From Deferribacter thermophilus (GTDB lineage: Bacteria; Chrysiogenota; Deferribacteres; Deferribacterales; Deferribacteraceae), in contig NZ_JAPNXM010000001.1 in NCBI RefSeq assembly GCF_049472675.1, positions 186,001 through 250,000 of the forward strand: a stretch of 64,000 bases of DNA, read 5' to 3'. The notes under the pieces were generated by a model. That model did not search any database and was not told the DNA's origin. It worked only from the letters and a program-made list of their open reading frames with translations. Shown here piece by piece: positions 1-8,518 of this stretch (its first letter is position 1; each line of letters begins with the position of its first letter). The position numbers were made by a program, and so were the translations under genes.

Positions 1-789
1 AAAATGTTTTAATTGTATTTGTTTTTTGTTAATGAGGCTAAAAATTACTCTATCAACTATTATTGGTTTGAAAACTTCAGCTAAATCCAAATTTAAACTA
101 AAACTGCGTTGGTTGGTTTCGTGGAGATAGCCGATTCTAGGGTCAAGATGTGTTCTATAAATTTGAGATAGAATTGTAGTATATATCAGTGAGTTGCCAA
201 AACTTATTAAGGCGTTTATTGGGTTTTCGGGTGGTCTTTTAGTCCTTTTGTCAAAATAAAAATCTTCAAAGTTTAAGATTACATTAAAGGCATCATAATA
301 TATTTTTCTTATTTCACCCTCGAGAGCCATTAAAGCTGATATACTTGATTTATTATTTATTTCTTTTGATTTCTCTTCTATTTGTTCAATATACGGTGTT
401 ATTTTTTCTTCTTTTGTTTTTTTATAATAATTGAGATTTTTTAAAATGTTTGATAATCCTCCACTTACAAAACTTTTTGCTAAAAATAGTCGTTCTTCTT
501 TATTTAAATAGAATTCTGCTTGTTTCAAAATTATAATGCCAGCATTTAAGTATTCTCTTGGATAATAACTTCCAATGTAATATCCATAGTAGTTGTAAAA
601 GTATAAAGGTATTTTGTTTTGAGTTAAAAATTCAAGCGCTCTTTTATTTATATCGATTTCACCAAAAACATGTATTTCGGATACTGCATTTATTGGAATT
701 GTCTTTTTTTCGTTATCTTTGATGAAAAATAAGGTATTATCTTTTCTTTTTAATTCGCCGTCATTAAAAATATATATTGGCTTCTTCAT
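1..789 (-). CDS. cas1: CRISPR integrase Cas1 (3' end beyond window)
   Basis: Translating the minus strand from 789 gives an open frame of 263 codons that runs off the left edge, so the C-terminus is missing. Cas1 is the metal-dependent integrase that, with Cas2, inserts new spacers. The frame starts MKKPIYIFNDGELKRK, a typical Cas1 beta-rich start. The catalytic Glu is in ALEGEIRK (about residue 157). The His is in GYLHETNQRSFSLNLDLAE (about 223), followed by the acidic LDLAE near 235-238 and then FKPIIVDRV. It begins 6 bp after the cas4 stop, with a GGAG ribosome site inside the end of cas4. cas2 and effector genes would be expected further left. Family assignment is firm; only the edge truncation limits it. 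Confidence 0.93.
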   Translation of the reverse strand, partial: MKKPIYIFNDGELKRKDNTLFFIKDNEKKTIPINAVSEIHVFGEIDINKRALEFLTQNKIPLYFYNYYGYYIGSYYPREYLNAGIIILKQAEFYLNKEERLFLAKSFVSGGLSNILKNLNYYKKTKEEKITPYIEQIEEKSKEINNKSSISALMALEGEIRKIYYDAFNVILNFEDFYFDKRTKRPPENPINALISFGNSLIYTTILSQIYRTHLDPRIGYLHETNQRSFSLNLDLAEVFKPIIVDRVIFSLINKKQIQLKHF

Positions 790-795
790 GAGATT

Positions 796-1290
796 CTAAC
801 TCCAGCACATCTCTTTATAAGCGCAATTTTTACAATAGTGGATTTTTGTTGCTTTTGGAGGCTTATCCATATTTAAAATTTTATTAATATTATTTATTGC
901 ATTTTTAAGTTCGTTTTCGATTTCTTTTGTCAAAAATATTTTTTCCCTTTTTCTCTCTTCTGGGAACAAAAGCTCGCCTGATAAAATTATTCCTTTTTGT
1001 TTTAAAAAATATAAGTAAAAAGCAATTTGCATAGCTGCACTTTTTAAGTATTTTGAAGATTTTTTGATTTCACCTATAACTTTTTTCCCAGGCAAGATAT
1101 CTATTTTTATTGTATTATCGATAATAAATTCTTTTTTTTGTCTTTTGTAGTAGAAATCATGAATATGCCTTCCTAAAGCTAAAAAATCGTTTTCTTGATC
1201 TGCTTCTATGGAATGACCAATAAACCATACTTCTCGTGGACAGATATAATAATACCAAATAAGAGTTCCGTTGATATTAAATGTATCCAT
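796..1290 (-). CDS. cas4: CRISPR-associated exonuclease Cas4
   Basis: A 164-aa RecB-like Fe-S nuclease that trims and orients prespacers for Cas1-Cas2. Visible motifs are GRHIHD (His about 44), an Asp near 64, GEIKKS (Glu74 and Lys76, the ExK motif) and QIAFY (Q88...Y92). Four cluster cysteines fit: Cys17 in YICPREVW and three near the C-terminus in HYCKNCAYKEMC (153, 156, 162). The length is typical for the short Cas4 found beside cas1. The start at 1290 gives the standard N-terminus (INGTLIWYY), but no Shine-Dalgarno sequence precedes it, so leaderless or read-through expression is possible. It forms an operon with cas1. Confidence 0.93.
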   Translation of the reverse strand: MDTFNINGTLIWYYYICPREVWFIGHSIEADQENDFLALGRHIHDFYYKRQKKEFIIDNTIKIDILPGKKVIGEIKKSSKYLKSAAMQIAFYLYFLKQKGIILSGELLFPEERKREKIFLTKEIENELKNAINNINKILNMDKPPKATKIHYCKNCAYKEMCWS

Positions 1291-1339
1291 ATTATTAATA
1301 TAATATAAACAAATATTAGCAAAAGCTTTTATTTAATTA

Positions 1340-1369
1340 GCTTCAATTTCTTTTAGTCACTTTAAAAAC
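1340..1369 (-). repeat. Degenerate terminal CRISPR repeat
   Basis: Thirty bases aligned without gaps to the CRISPR repeat match at 24 of 30 positions, including the TTCAATT start and the TAAAAAC end (plus-strand reading). Decay of the last repeat marks the trailer end, which supports a leader at the opposite, right-hand end of the array. Confidence 0.8.
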
Positions 1370-1372
1370 AAA

Positions 1373-1421
1373 AGTTCAAAGTTCTAAGTTCTAAGTTCTT
1401 TGTCCTATGTCCTATGTTGTT
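1373..1421. repeat. Heptamer tandem repeat (7 x 7 bp) at the array trailer
   Basis: Seven consecutive 7-bp units fill the gap between the decayed repeat and the first intact repeat. The first four are AGTTCTA-like, the next two are TGTCCTA and the last is TGTTGTT. The gap from 1370 is 52 nt, longer than the normal spacers of 35-39 nt. The units drift stepwise, as expected of replication slippage. Confidence 0.85.
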
Positions 1422-4400
1422 GTTTCAATTCCTCATAGGCACTCTAAAAACTAAGTATTTTGTTGATTCTATCTATAGTTTTAGCAAGTTTCAATTCCTC
1501 ATAGGCACTCTAAAAACTAGGAGCAGGAGTAAACAAATCAACCAAAGCTCTGGTTTCAATTCCTCATAGGCACTCTAAAAACTAATATGTATCAGTTACC
1601 GTTTTCCATGCTGGGATACGTTTCAATTCCTCATAGGCACTCTAAAAACTACCATCGACAAAACAAGTCAAATCAAGCGTCTTTGAGTGTTTCAATTCCT
1701 CATAGGCACTCTAAAAACTTGAAAATGCTACAACACTTGAGGAGCTTGAGGCTAGTTTCAATTCCTCATAGGCACTCTAAAAACTCGAAAATTACTATTT
1801 TACAATATTTATCAAGTTCGAAGTTTCAATTCCTCATAGGCACTCTAAAAACTTTTTGATAGTTTCTTTTTCTTCATTTACTTTTTGAGAGTTTCAATTC
1901 CTCATAGGCACTCTAAAAACAATATGAGATGATTCCTAAAGTTATACTATATTTCTAGTTTCAATTCCTCATAGGCACTCTAAAAACTTGGCAAGCGATA
2001 TTGCATATGCATATGCATTTGTTGTTTCAATTCCTCATAGGCACTCTAAAAACGCGGGATTGAACCGCTTTTGGTTTATTACCGCACCTTAGTTTCAATT
2101 CTTCATAGGCACTCTAAAAACTTCTCCCCGCACCCCCATAATCCATCTGATTTTAGAAGTTTCAATTCCTCATAGGCACTCTAAAAACACAGTTTAACAC
2201 AGTGATACTTTTCAATGTTATTGCATGTTTCAATTCCTCATAGGCACTCTAAAAACATATGTCAAAACGGATTATTTGTGAAGATGATGAAAGTTTCAAT
2301 TCCTCATAGGCACTCTAAAAACACCTAAAGTTTGCAAAGATTGCGTTGCATCAAAACCAGTTTCAATTCCTCATAGGCACTCTAAAAACATTTTTGAACA
2401 AGATGTAATTCTTTCCCATCACAATTGTTTCAATTCCTCATAGGCACTCTAAAAACCCACCAAGATATTATGCAGATGGCAATTATGGTATAGGTTTCAA
2501 TTCCTCATAGGCACTCTAAAAACCTCTTTAGTTTTAACAACAATCAAGTTAGATGATAAAGTTTCAATTCCTCATAGGCACTCTAAAAACTTGGTAATGC
2601 TGACATTAGTTCGTTTTTTGATTTGCTGTTTCAATTCCTCATAGGCACTCTAAAAACAAACGCCATAGTAATCATCTCCATTATAATTGACTTGTTTCAA
2701 TTCCTCATAGGCACTCTAAAAACGACAAAGAAAGAAAAGAGACATATAAAGAAATTAAAAGTTTCAATTCCTCATAGGCACTCTAAAAACATAAGAACAT
2801 AACAGAAGATTTACTAAAAAAAGCAAGTTTCAATTCCTCATAGGCACTCTAAAAACCCAATATTCACACCAGATGGAGAAAAATGTGGTGTAGTGTTTCA
2901 ATTCCTCATAGGCACTCTAAAAACTAATCAGTTTGATTATTATATTAAAGACAAAGGAGGGTTTCAATTCCTCATAGGCACTCTAAAAACGAAATACAGT
3001 TATAATCTATTTCACTATGATTTACAGTTTCAATTCCTCATAGGCACTCTAAAAACCTGATTATCATCATATACCACTAAAAAAAATTTGTCAAGTTTCA
3101 ATTCCTCATAGGCACTCTAAAAACCGTGCGGTAGAGAGCACGGCGGTAGACTTTCAACCCGGTTTCAATTCCTCATAGGCACTCTAAAAACCGAAAATGT
3201 GCCTTATATTGACTATTTCTTTTTTCCGTTTCAATTCCTCATAGGCACTCTAAAAACATATATCATAGTGAAATTGGTCAATATTGCGTATTGTTTCAAT
3301 TCCTCATAGGCACTCTAAAAACGTCGGCATGATATACATCATCGGTGAAGGATCTTCGTGTTTCAATTCCTCATAGGCACTCTAAAAACGGTGATACATG
3401 TTCAATACCTATATCAATATTTGGAACGTTTCAATTCCTCATAGGCACTCTAAAAACTTTAACTGTTCCATCTTCATAATAATATTGTTTAGGGTTTCAA
3501 TTCCTCATAGGCACTCTAAAAACTATTATAGAATTAACAATTCTCTATACAGAAAATTGTTTCAATTCCTCATAGGCACTCTAAAAACCTCTTTTATCGT
3601 TCCACGCTTTGAACCTTTTTTAAAGTTTCAATTCCTCATAGGCACTCTAAAAACGCTTCGGTGCAAGGCAAACAAAGAAAGGTGTTACATTGTTTCAATT
3701 CCTCATAGGCACTCTAAAAACCTTGTTGACATTTTTGTCCTGTGAGAGGATGGTAAGTTTCAATTCCTCATAGGCACTCTAAAAACATGGCATACCACCA
3801 AGCTCTTCAGGAAAAGCAAGTCGTTTCAATTCCTCATAGGCACTCTAAAAACAGGGTGTGCCTGGTTCTGGTAAATCTTATTATGCTGTGTTTCAATTCC
3901 TCATAGGCACTCTAAAAACTGGATTGACTAAATTGGGTCTATTATCAACTAATGAGTTTCAATTCCTCATAGGCACTCTAAAAACTTTAATTTACCTTAT
4001 TTGGATTTTAGTAAAGGGCTTTAGTTTCAATTCCTCATAGGCACTCTAAAAACTTCCCTAGCATAAAATGCAAATATTCCACACATAAGTTTCAATTCCT
4101 CATAGGCACTCTAAAAACTGGCATAGATTCACGCAAAGTTATTGGTATATCAGAAACGTTTCAATTCCTCATAGGCACTCTAAAAACTTGGCTTTTTGGT
4201 GTTTTTAATAGTTTATTTTCATTTTGTTTCAATTCCTCATAGGCACTCTAAAAACTAAAAATAACAGTTAGCAATATCAACAAAGAATTTGCGTTTCAAT
4301 TCCTCATAGGCACTCTAAAAACTTAAGGAACATTGTTGGGATAATTTACAACAAGATTTGTTTCAATTCCTCATAGGCACTCTAAAAACTGCTCTTGTTG

Positions 4401-5056
4401 ATAGCTAATATTTGAAATTATTCCTGGGTTTCAATTCCTCATAGGCACTCTAAAAACTATACCGAGAAAACGGAAAGCAGCGCTGGAAGTCGCTGTTTCA
4501 ATTCCTCATAGGCACTCTAAAAACTTATGATTCAGCCTCGAAATAGTCGGGGCTGATTCAGTTTCAATTCCTCATAGGCACTCTAAAAACGTATTTGTAT
4601 AAATAATTGTTTATCGAACATAGATTAGTTTCAATTCCTCATAGGCACTCTAAAAACGAAGTCATACTATACCCCACCTACGCTACTATTATCAGTTTCA
4701 ATTCCTCATAGGCACTCTAAAAACAAATAGACCTTTATTAACTTCCTTGACATCTTGACCCAGTTTCAATTCCTCATAGGCACTCTAAAAACTATTAGTT
4801 GATGAAAACATAGAAACAAACGGCAAAGTTTCAATTCCTCATAGGCACTCTAAAAACTTGAATTACCTGAACAAAAGGATTTTTTAGAACCTAGTTTCAA
4901 TTCCTCATAGGCACTCTAAAAACCTTCATTATACCCAGCAATTATTAATTGTTCTTTGAGTTTCAATTCCTCATAGGCACTCTAAAAACCCTGTTAAATG
5001 CATACTTTAAATATACGCTTGCGATAGTTTCAATTCCTCATAGGCACTCTAAAAAC
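1422..5056 (-). CRISPR. CRISPR array, 55 repeats and 54 spacers (type I-B-like repeat)
   Basis: I counted 55 copies of a 30-bp repeat that, on the plus strand, begins GTTTCAATTCCTC and ends GCACTCTAAAAAC. The first copies start at 1422, 1488 and 1553, and the last starts at 5027. Spacers are 35-39 nt. All copies look identical except the one at 2092, which has CTTCATAGG for CCTCATAGG. Read on the minus strand the repeat ends ATTGAAAC, the usual 5' handle of type I-B crRNAs. With the consensus promoter at 5113-5141 and the decayed repeat at 1340, this fixes transcription leftward. The cas4-cas1 genes follow the trailer. Subtype is inferred from the repeat alone, since no effector gene is in the window. 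Translated frames across the array are repeat artefacts. Confidence 0.98.
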
Positions 5057-5112
5057 CCTTATCTCTATGATATATCAAATTGTCAAACATCTTTGATAAA
5101 TCTACTAATTTT

Positions 5113-5141
5113 ATTATACAAAATTTTGAAAAATGTGTCAA
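5113..5141 (-). promoter_or_regulatory. Leader promoter of the CRISPR array
   Basis: On the minus strand there is a perfect TTGACA (5136-5141), a 17-bp spacer, and a perfect TATAAT (5113-5118). The start site would be near 5106, about 50 nt before the first repeat at 5056. Confidence 0.85.
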
Positions 5142-5158
5142 ATTTAAAGTAATTTTTA

Positions 5159-5196
5159 GTCGACCTCTAATCTTGTAAAAAACCTTGGAGATCGAC
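5159..5196. repeat. Inverted repeat in the CRISPR leader
   Basis: Arms GTCGACCTC (5159-5167) and GAGATCGAC (5188-5196) pair at 8 of 9 positions around a 20-nt AT-rich loop, about 100 bp from the leader-repeat junction. It may be a binding site for the adaptation machinery or a host factor. The rest of 5057-5363 is AT-rich leader DNA with no gene that I can see. Confidence 0.5.
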
Positions 5197-5363
5197 AAAT
5201 GATTGATAACTATAATTAAATATAAGATTTTTATGGTTTTCTAACAAAAAAATTTCCTTAAAATGTATTAAAAATTGCGAGATTGACTAATTCAAGTGTT
5301 AGACAGTTAAAAGTAACTTTTTAGTATTGCATATTAATTAGTAGTTTGCAAAGTCCAAAATAC

Positions 5364-6134
5364 TTAAATTGAAATGAGATTTTGATATTCTTTTAAAAAG
5401 TTTTCTTTTTTTGGGGAGTGGGCTTCAAAATTATCAATTTTTGTATAAATACAAGAGAGCATTAGTCTTTTGTATTGTTTATCACCATAAAGTGTATCAC
5501 CCAAAATCGGATATCCGAGATAAGATAGATGAGCTCTTATTTGATGTCTTGTTGCTTTAAATATTGTGATTTCAAGTAGTGAATAATTTTTATTTGAATT
5601 AATGACCTTTATATTTGATGGGTGTTCAAGGTCAATCTCTTCTAACACTTTTACTTTTTTCCTTTTATTGTAATCGATTTTGTTAAAAACGATGGTATCC
5701 TCTGGGAAATTACCAATTACAACAGCTAGATATTTTTTCAAAACATTCTCTGGTTTATATCCATCTTTTATTGCTGCAATAACTCCATCCGTTTCAAAGT
5801 CAAGCCTTGAAATAAGCGTATATTCTTTGAAATGTTCTGATACAATGTCTGAAATCGTTAGAGAGTCTTCTAATTTGTGTCTTTCTGTATGCATAAAGGG
5901 TCGTTTATAGAGAAATAATACATTTTCATAATTTGAAATGATAAATTCGTCTAAATTATATTCTACTTTTTTTATATCAATGTTGAGGCATATTTGATGA
6001 TTTTCAATATTTGTGATTTCTATATTTTCTTTAATGAATTTACCATCAATTAATACTTTTTTCTCTTTTATATATTTTTTTGCTAATCTTTTTGAAATAT
6101 TAAATTGTTGTGAGAGATAATCAACTAATTTCAT
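5364..6134 (-). CDS. RluA-family rRNA/tRNA pseudouridine synthase
   Basis: Isomerises uridine to pseudouridine in structured RNA. The protein is 256 aa from the ATG at 6134, which overlaps the upstream lrgB stop as ATGA; a longer frame to 6200 would run deep into lrgB and is rejected. Residues 1-60 form an S4-type RNA-binding domain (KLVDYLSQQFNISKRLAKKY). The catalytic motif is SRLDFETDG, with the nucleophilic Asp in RLD; most family members have HRLD, so His to Ser is a small deviation. RHQIRAHLSYLGYPILGD near the C-terminus is diagnostic. The target nucleotide cannot be deduced. It is probably translationally coupled to lrgAB. Confidence 0.87.
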   Translation of the reverse strand: MKLVDYLSQQFNISKRLAKKYIKEKKVLIDGKFIKENIEITNIENHQICLNIDIKKVEYNLDEFIISNYENVLFLYKRPFMHTERHKLEDSLTISDIVSEHFKEYTLISRLDFETDGVIAAIKDGYKPENVLKKYLAVVIGNFPEDTIVFNKIDYNKRKKVKVLEEIDLEHPSNIKVINSNKNYSLLEITIFKATRHQIRAHLSYLGYPILGDTLYGDKQYKRLMLSCIYTKIDNFEAHSPKKENFLKEYQNLISI

Positions 6135-6832
6135 AATAATTTGTATATAATATAAAAAATTATTGGAGTAAATATGGCTGTTGCAATGCCATTTAAACAT
6201 ATTGCAAGTGAACTTGATGCTCCTTCTAATTCACCTTCTTCAAAGGCTCTTGCTGTGCCGATGCCGTGAGAAGCGCTACCAATTGCAAGACCTATTGCCA
6301 CTTTATTTTTTATACCGGTTAATTTTAGAAAAGCTGGCCCAATTACAGCGCCAAGCACCCCTGTAGCTATAACTATCGCAGCAGTTAAAGATGGAATTCC
6401 TCCGATCTTTTCTGAAATCCCCATTGCTATAGGTGTTGTTACAGATTTAGGAGCAATTGAAGCTACCACCACTTTTGAAGCTCCAAGTAATTTTGCAGTT
6501 AATGCAGCCGATAATATACCAACAATACTACCGATTATTATACTAATTATAATTGATATACCTCTTTTTTTGATCTCTTCAAATTGTAAATAAAGTGGTA
6601 CACCGAGAGCTACCACCGATGGCCCAAGGAAAAAGCTGATAATTTTGGCACCTTTGAAATAGGTATTATAATCAAGGTTAATAAGTTTTAATAATAAAAT
6701 AAGTGATGTTATTGATATTAAAACTGGATTAAAGAGTATAAACTTATATTTGTTGTATAGTTTGGAAGCTAAATAGAATATTAAAAATGTTATCATTACA
6801 GAAAAAATTGGATTTTCAATTATTGCTTTCAT
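6131..6832 (-). CDS. lrgB: LrgB/CidB-family membrane protein
   Basis: A 233-aa inner-membrane protein with about six to eight hydrophobic segments. Family features include FFLGPSVVALGVPLY, IAPKSVTTPIAMGIS and GSASHGIGTARAFEEGE, all typical of LrgB/CidB. The family works with LrgA/CidA holin-like proteins; roles in murein hydrolase control, and in some species pyruvate or glycolate uptake, are known. It overlaps lrgA upstream by 17 bp and the pseudouridine synthase downstream by 4 bp, so the three form one operon. The substrate here is unknown. Confidence 0.92.
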   Translation of the reverse strand: MKAIIENPIFSVMITFLIFYLASKLYNKYKFILFNPVLISITSLILLLKLINLDYNTYFKGAKIISFFLGPSVVALGVPLYLQFEEIKKRGISIIISIIIGSIVGILSAALTAKLLGASKVVVASIAPKSVTTPIAMGISEKIGGIPSLTAAIVIATGVLGAVIGPAFLKLTGIKNKVAIGLAIGSASHGIGTARAFEEGELEGASSSLAICLNGIATAIFTPIIFYIIYKLL

Positions 6833-7166
6833 TTTTTTTGTCCATTATTTGTTGTACTTTGCCAACTATGAAAAGAACGGCTAATGTGCTAAAAAAATAG
6901 GAAATAACAATGGGTATAAACTCTTTTTTTATTAAGTCAAAATATATCATTATCCCTACACCGGGTGGAACAAATAAAAAAGCCATATTTTTTACAAGGA
7001 CATCTGCTCCAGGCTTTACACTTTCTAATTTAATTAGATTTGTTTTTAATGAGATTGTTAAAAGAATCATGCCGATGACATTACCAGGAATAGGGATATT
7101 TAAGATAGTTGAAATTGTATCACCTATAAAAAGGTATAAAAATATTATTGTTAATGATTGTATCAT
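6816..7166 (-). CDS. lrgA: LrgA/CidA-family holin-like protein
   Basis: A 116-aa protein with four predicted membrane segments and the family signature IPGNVIGMILL followed by NMAFLFVPPGVGIM. It ends in a short charged tail. It is the partner of LrgB, which overlaps its 3' end. LrgA-type proteins are holin-like and form oligomers in the cytoplasmic membrane. First gene of the lrgA-lrgB-rluA operon; no regulator (LytSR type) is adjacent. Confidence 0.9.
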   Translation of the reverse strand: MIQSLTIIFLYLFIGDTISTILNIPIPGNVIGMILLTISLKTNLIKLESVKPGADVLVKNMAFLFVPPGVGIMIYFDLIKKEFIPIVISYFFSTLAVLFIVGKVQQIMDKKNESNN

Positions 7167-7228
7167 ATTTAAATGATAGCAAAAGGATATTATTTTTTCA
7201 ACTTACATTGGCTTGGTATTTTCAAAAA

Positions 7229-7256
7229 TTGACAATAAAGGTGCCATAAGTAATAT
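7229..7256 (+). promoter_or_regulatory. Candidate promoter for tRNA-Thr
   Basis: TTGACA at 7229-7234, then 16 bp, then TAATAT at 7251-7256. Other -10 registers (TATAAT at 7256-7261) are possible in the same AT-rich stretch. The tRNA begins at 7268. Confidence 0.55.
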
Positions 7257-7267
7257 ATAATTTATAA

Positions 7268-7340
7268 GCTGGTATAGCTCAGCAGGTAGAGCAACGGATT
7301 CGTAATCCGTAGGTCAGGGGTTCAAGTCCCCTTACCAGCT
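7268..7340 (+). tRNA. tRNA-Thr (anticodon CGT)
   Basis: A 73-nt cloverleaf. The acceptor stem GCTGGTA pairs with TACCAGC, with discriminator T at 7340. The D arm contains AGCTCAGCAGGTAGAGC. The anticodon stem ACGGA/TCCGT encloses loop TTCGTAA with anticodon CGT at 7301-7303. The T arm is GGGG-TTCAAGT-CCCC. CCA is not encoded. The anticodon reads ACG. Confidence 0.97.
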
Positions 7341-7370
7341 TTAAATTTTATGAATTTTGAAATTATAAAA

Positions 7371-7395
7371 AAAGGCCGCTTAAAAAGCGGCCTTT
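7371..7395. terminator. Bidirectional intrinsic terminator
   Basis: A perfect 11-bp stem AAAGGCCGCTT / AAGCGGCCTTT with a 3-nt loop. A/T tracts on both sides let it end the tRNA transcript (plus) and the cold-shock gene (minus). Confidence 0.9.
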
Positions 7396-7421
7396 ATATT
7401 TTGGATTAAGATATCGTTTTA

Positions 7422-7622
7422 TTAAAGTGATACTACATTTATTGCAGCAAGCCCTTTAGGACTTTTTTCAACTTCAAACTGAACCCTTTCTCCTTCAGCC
7501 AAAGACTTGAATCCGTCTTTTTGGATAGATGTGTGATGTACAAAAACATCTTGTCCATTATCCTCGGTTATAAAACCATAACCTTTTGAATCGTTAAACC
7601 ATTTTACTGTTCCTTTTCTCAT
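7422..7622 (-). CDS. Cold-shock protein (CspA family)
   Basis: A 66-aa single-domain nucleic-acid chaperone. RNP1 is KGYGFIT (residues about 13-19) and RNP2 is DVFVHHT (about 25-31); the N-terminus MRKGTVKWFN is standard. Such proteins bind single-stranded RNA or DNA and act as antiterminators or chaperones. A GAGGT ribosome site precedes the ATG. Monocistronic: it has a candidate upstream promoter at 7718-7745 with a leader of about 90 nt and a strong downstream terminator. Long leaders are usual for cold-regulated csp genes. Confidence 0.96.
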   Translation of the reverse strand: MRKGTVKWFNDSKGYGFITEDNGQDVFVHHTSIQKDGFKSLAEGERVQFEVEKSPKGLAAINVVSL

Positions 7623-7717
7623 AACTATACCTCGTATTATTTGTTTTGTTGTTTGTCAGTAAGAATTACTTTGGAATTACCAGAATAACTCTCGAACTGC
7701 CCTGAACAACTAACAAC

Positions 7718-7745
7718 AATATACACATTAAATAACATAAAGCAA
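7718..7745 (-). promoter_or_regulatory. Candidate promoter of the cold-shock gene
   Basis: Minus strand TTGCTT (7740-7745), 16 bp, TATATT (7718-7723). It implies a 5' leader of about 90 nt. Confidence 0.5.
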
Positions 7746-7764
7746 GCTTTTTATTTTTAATTTA

Positions 7765-8410
7765 TTAAAATCCCAACGATTCACCAATAATTACTATTTC
7801 TATATCTGACAAGGGTGGATTTTTTTCAATTATTGTTACAATTCTACAAATTCGTTGTGGTGAATTACAATCTGCGCAAAAGCCAGTTTTTGCACAGGGT
7901 GTATTAAAATTTAATCTTTTAGCATTCATTGGAGAAGCAATAAATTTAATTCTTTTTATTGCATCATCCACATTTTCAACTATTTTGTTAATTCCAGTAT
8001 ACACAACAGACTTTTTGGGGCCGAAAGCCATTGCATTTACTCTATTACCAGTACCATCAATATTTACTAATTTACCATCAAGGGTTAATGCATTTGTAGA
8101 AGTGACAAAAAGGTCACAAGTTAATTCTGCTAATCTAACCTGATTCCTTTCTTCAGGTGTTAGGTTTGGATCTCCATGATTTAAAATCTTTTTATTTAGT
8201 TTTTTTTGCTTCATCAACTAATCTTAACTCTTTAACAACAGTAATTGAACCACCAAAACCTATAGAATCATAATTTGTGGCAGTTTGAATAAAATGTTTT
8301 ATTGCTTCTTCTTTTGATTCAAAATAAACAGCTTTAAATCCATTTTTTGTTAGCGATTCAATTGCTTTATTTGCCAGCTTTTCGTAAAACCACTTTTTGA
8401 TTTCATCCAT
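7765..8410 (-). pseudogene. LUD-domain (LutC/YkgG-like, DUF162) protein, frameshifted
   Basis: Two overlapping frames make up one LUD-domain protein of about 213 aa. The first (8410-8192) encodes the N-terminus through GFGGSITVVKELRL. The second (read from about 8217 to 7765) continues with NHGDPNLTPEE, DGKLVNIDGTGNRV, a Cys-rich segment PCAKTGFCADCNSP and a C-terminal IIGESLGF. The frame is lost in a run of eight A's in the coding strand (8200-8207); removing one A restores a single frame. A good GGAGG site precedes 8410. The family acts in lactate utilisation or is of unknown role. The break could be a real pseudogene, a sequencing error, or recoding by slippage on A8. Confidence 0.8.
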
Positions 8411-8518
8411 GTTTTTACCTCCAGAAGTTTTTAGTTGTATCTAATTTTATAAAAAGACTTGTTAAGCTTTTTCATCACTGATAAAATTATATAAAAATTA
8501 TTTTGTCAAGGAGAAACT

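Noticed and set aside
1587..1859. Open frame of 90 codons inside the CRISPR array, with repeating SIPHRHSKN
   Set aside because: It is the translated CRISPR repeat; the same holds for frames at 3398-3745, 3858-4040 and 4949-5152.
5308..5326. Short AAAAGT/ACTTTT hairpin as a terminator for rluA
   Set aside because: The stem is short and A/T only, and it lies upstream of the CRISPR promoter on a different transcript direction than clear termination would need.
6135..6200. Longer N-terminus for the pseudouridine synthase
   Set aside because: It would extend into lrgB; the ATGA overlap at 6131-6134 and the S4-domain start favour 6134.
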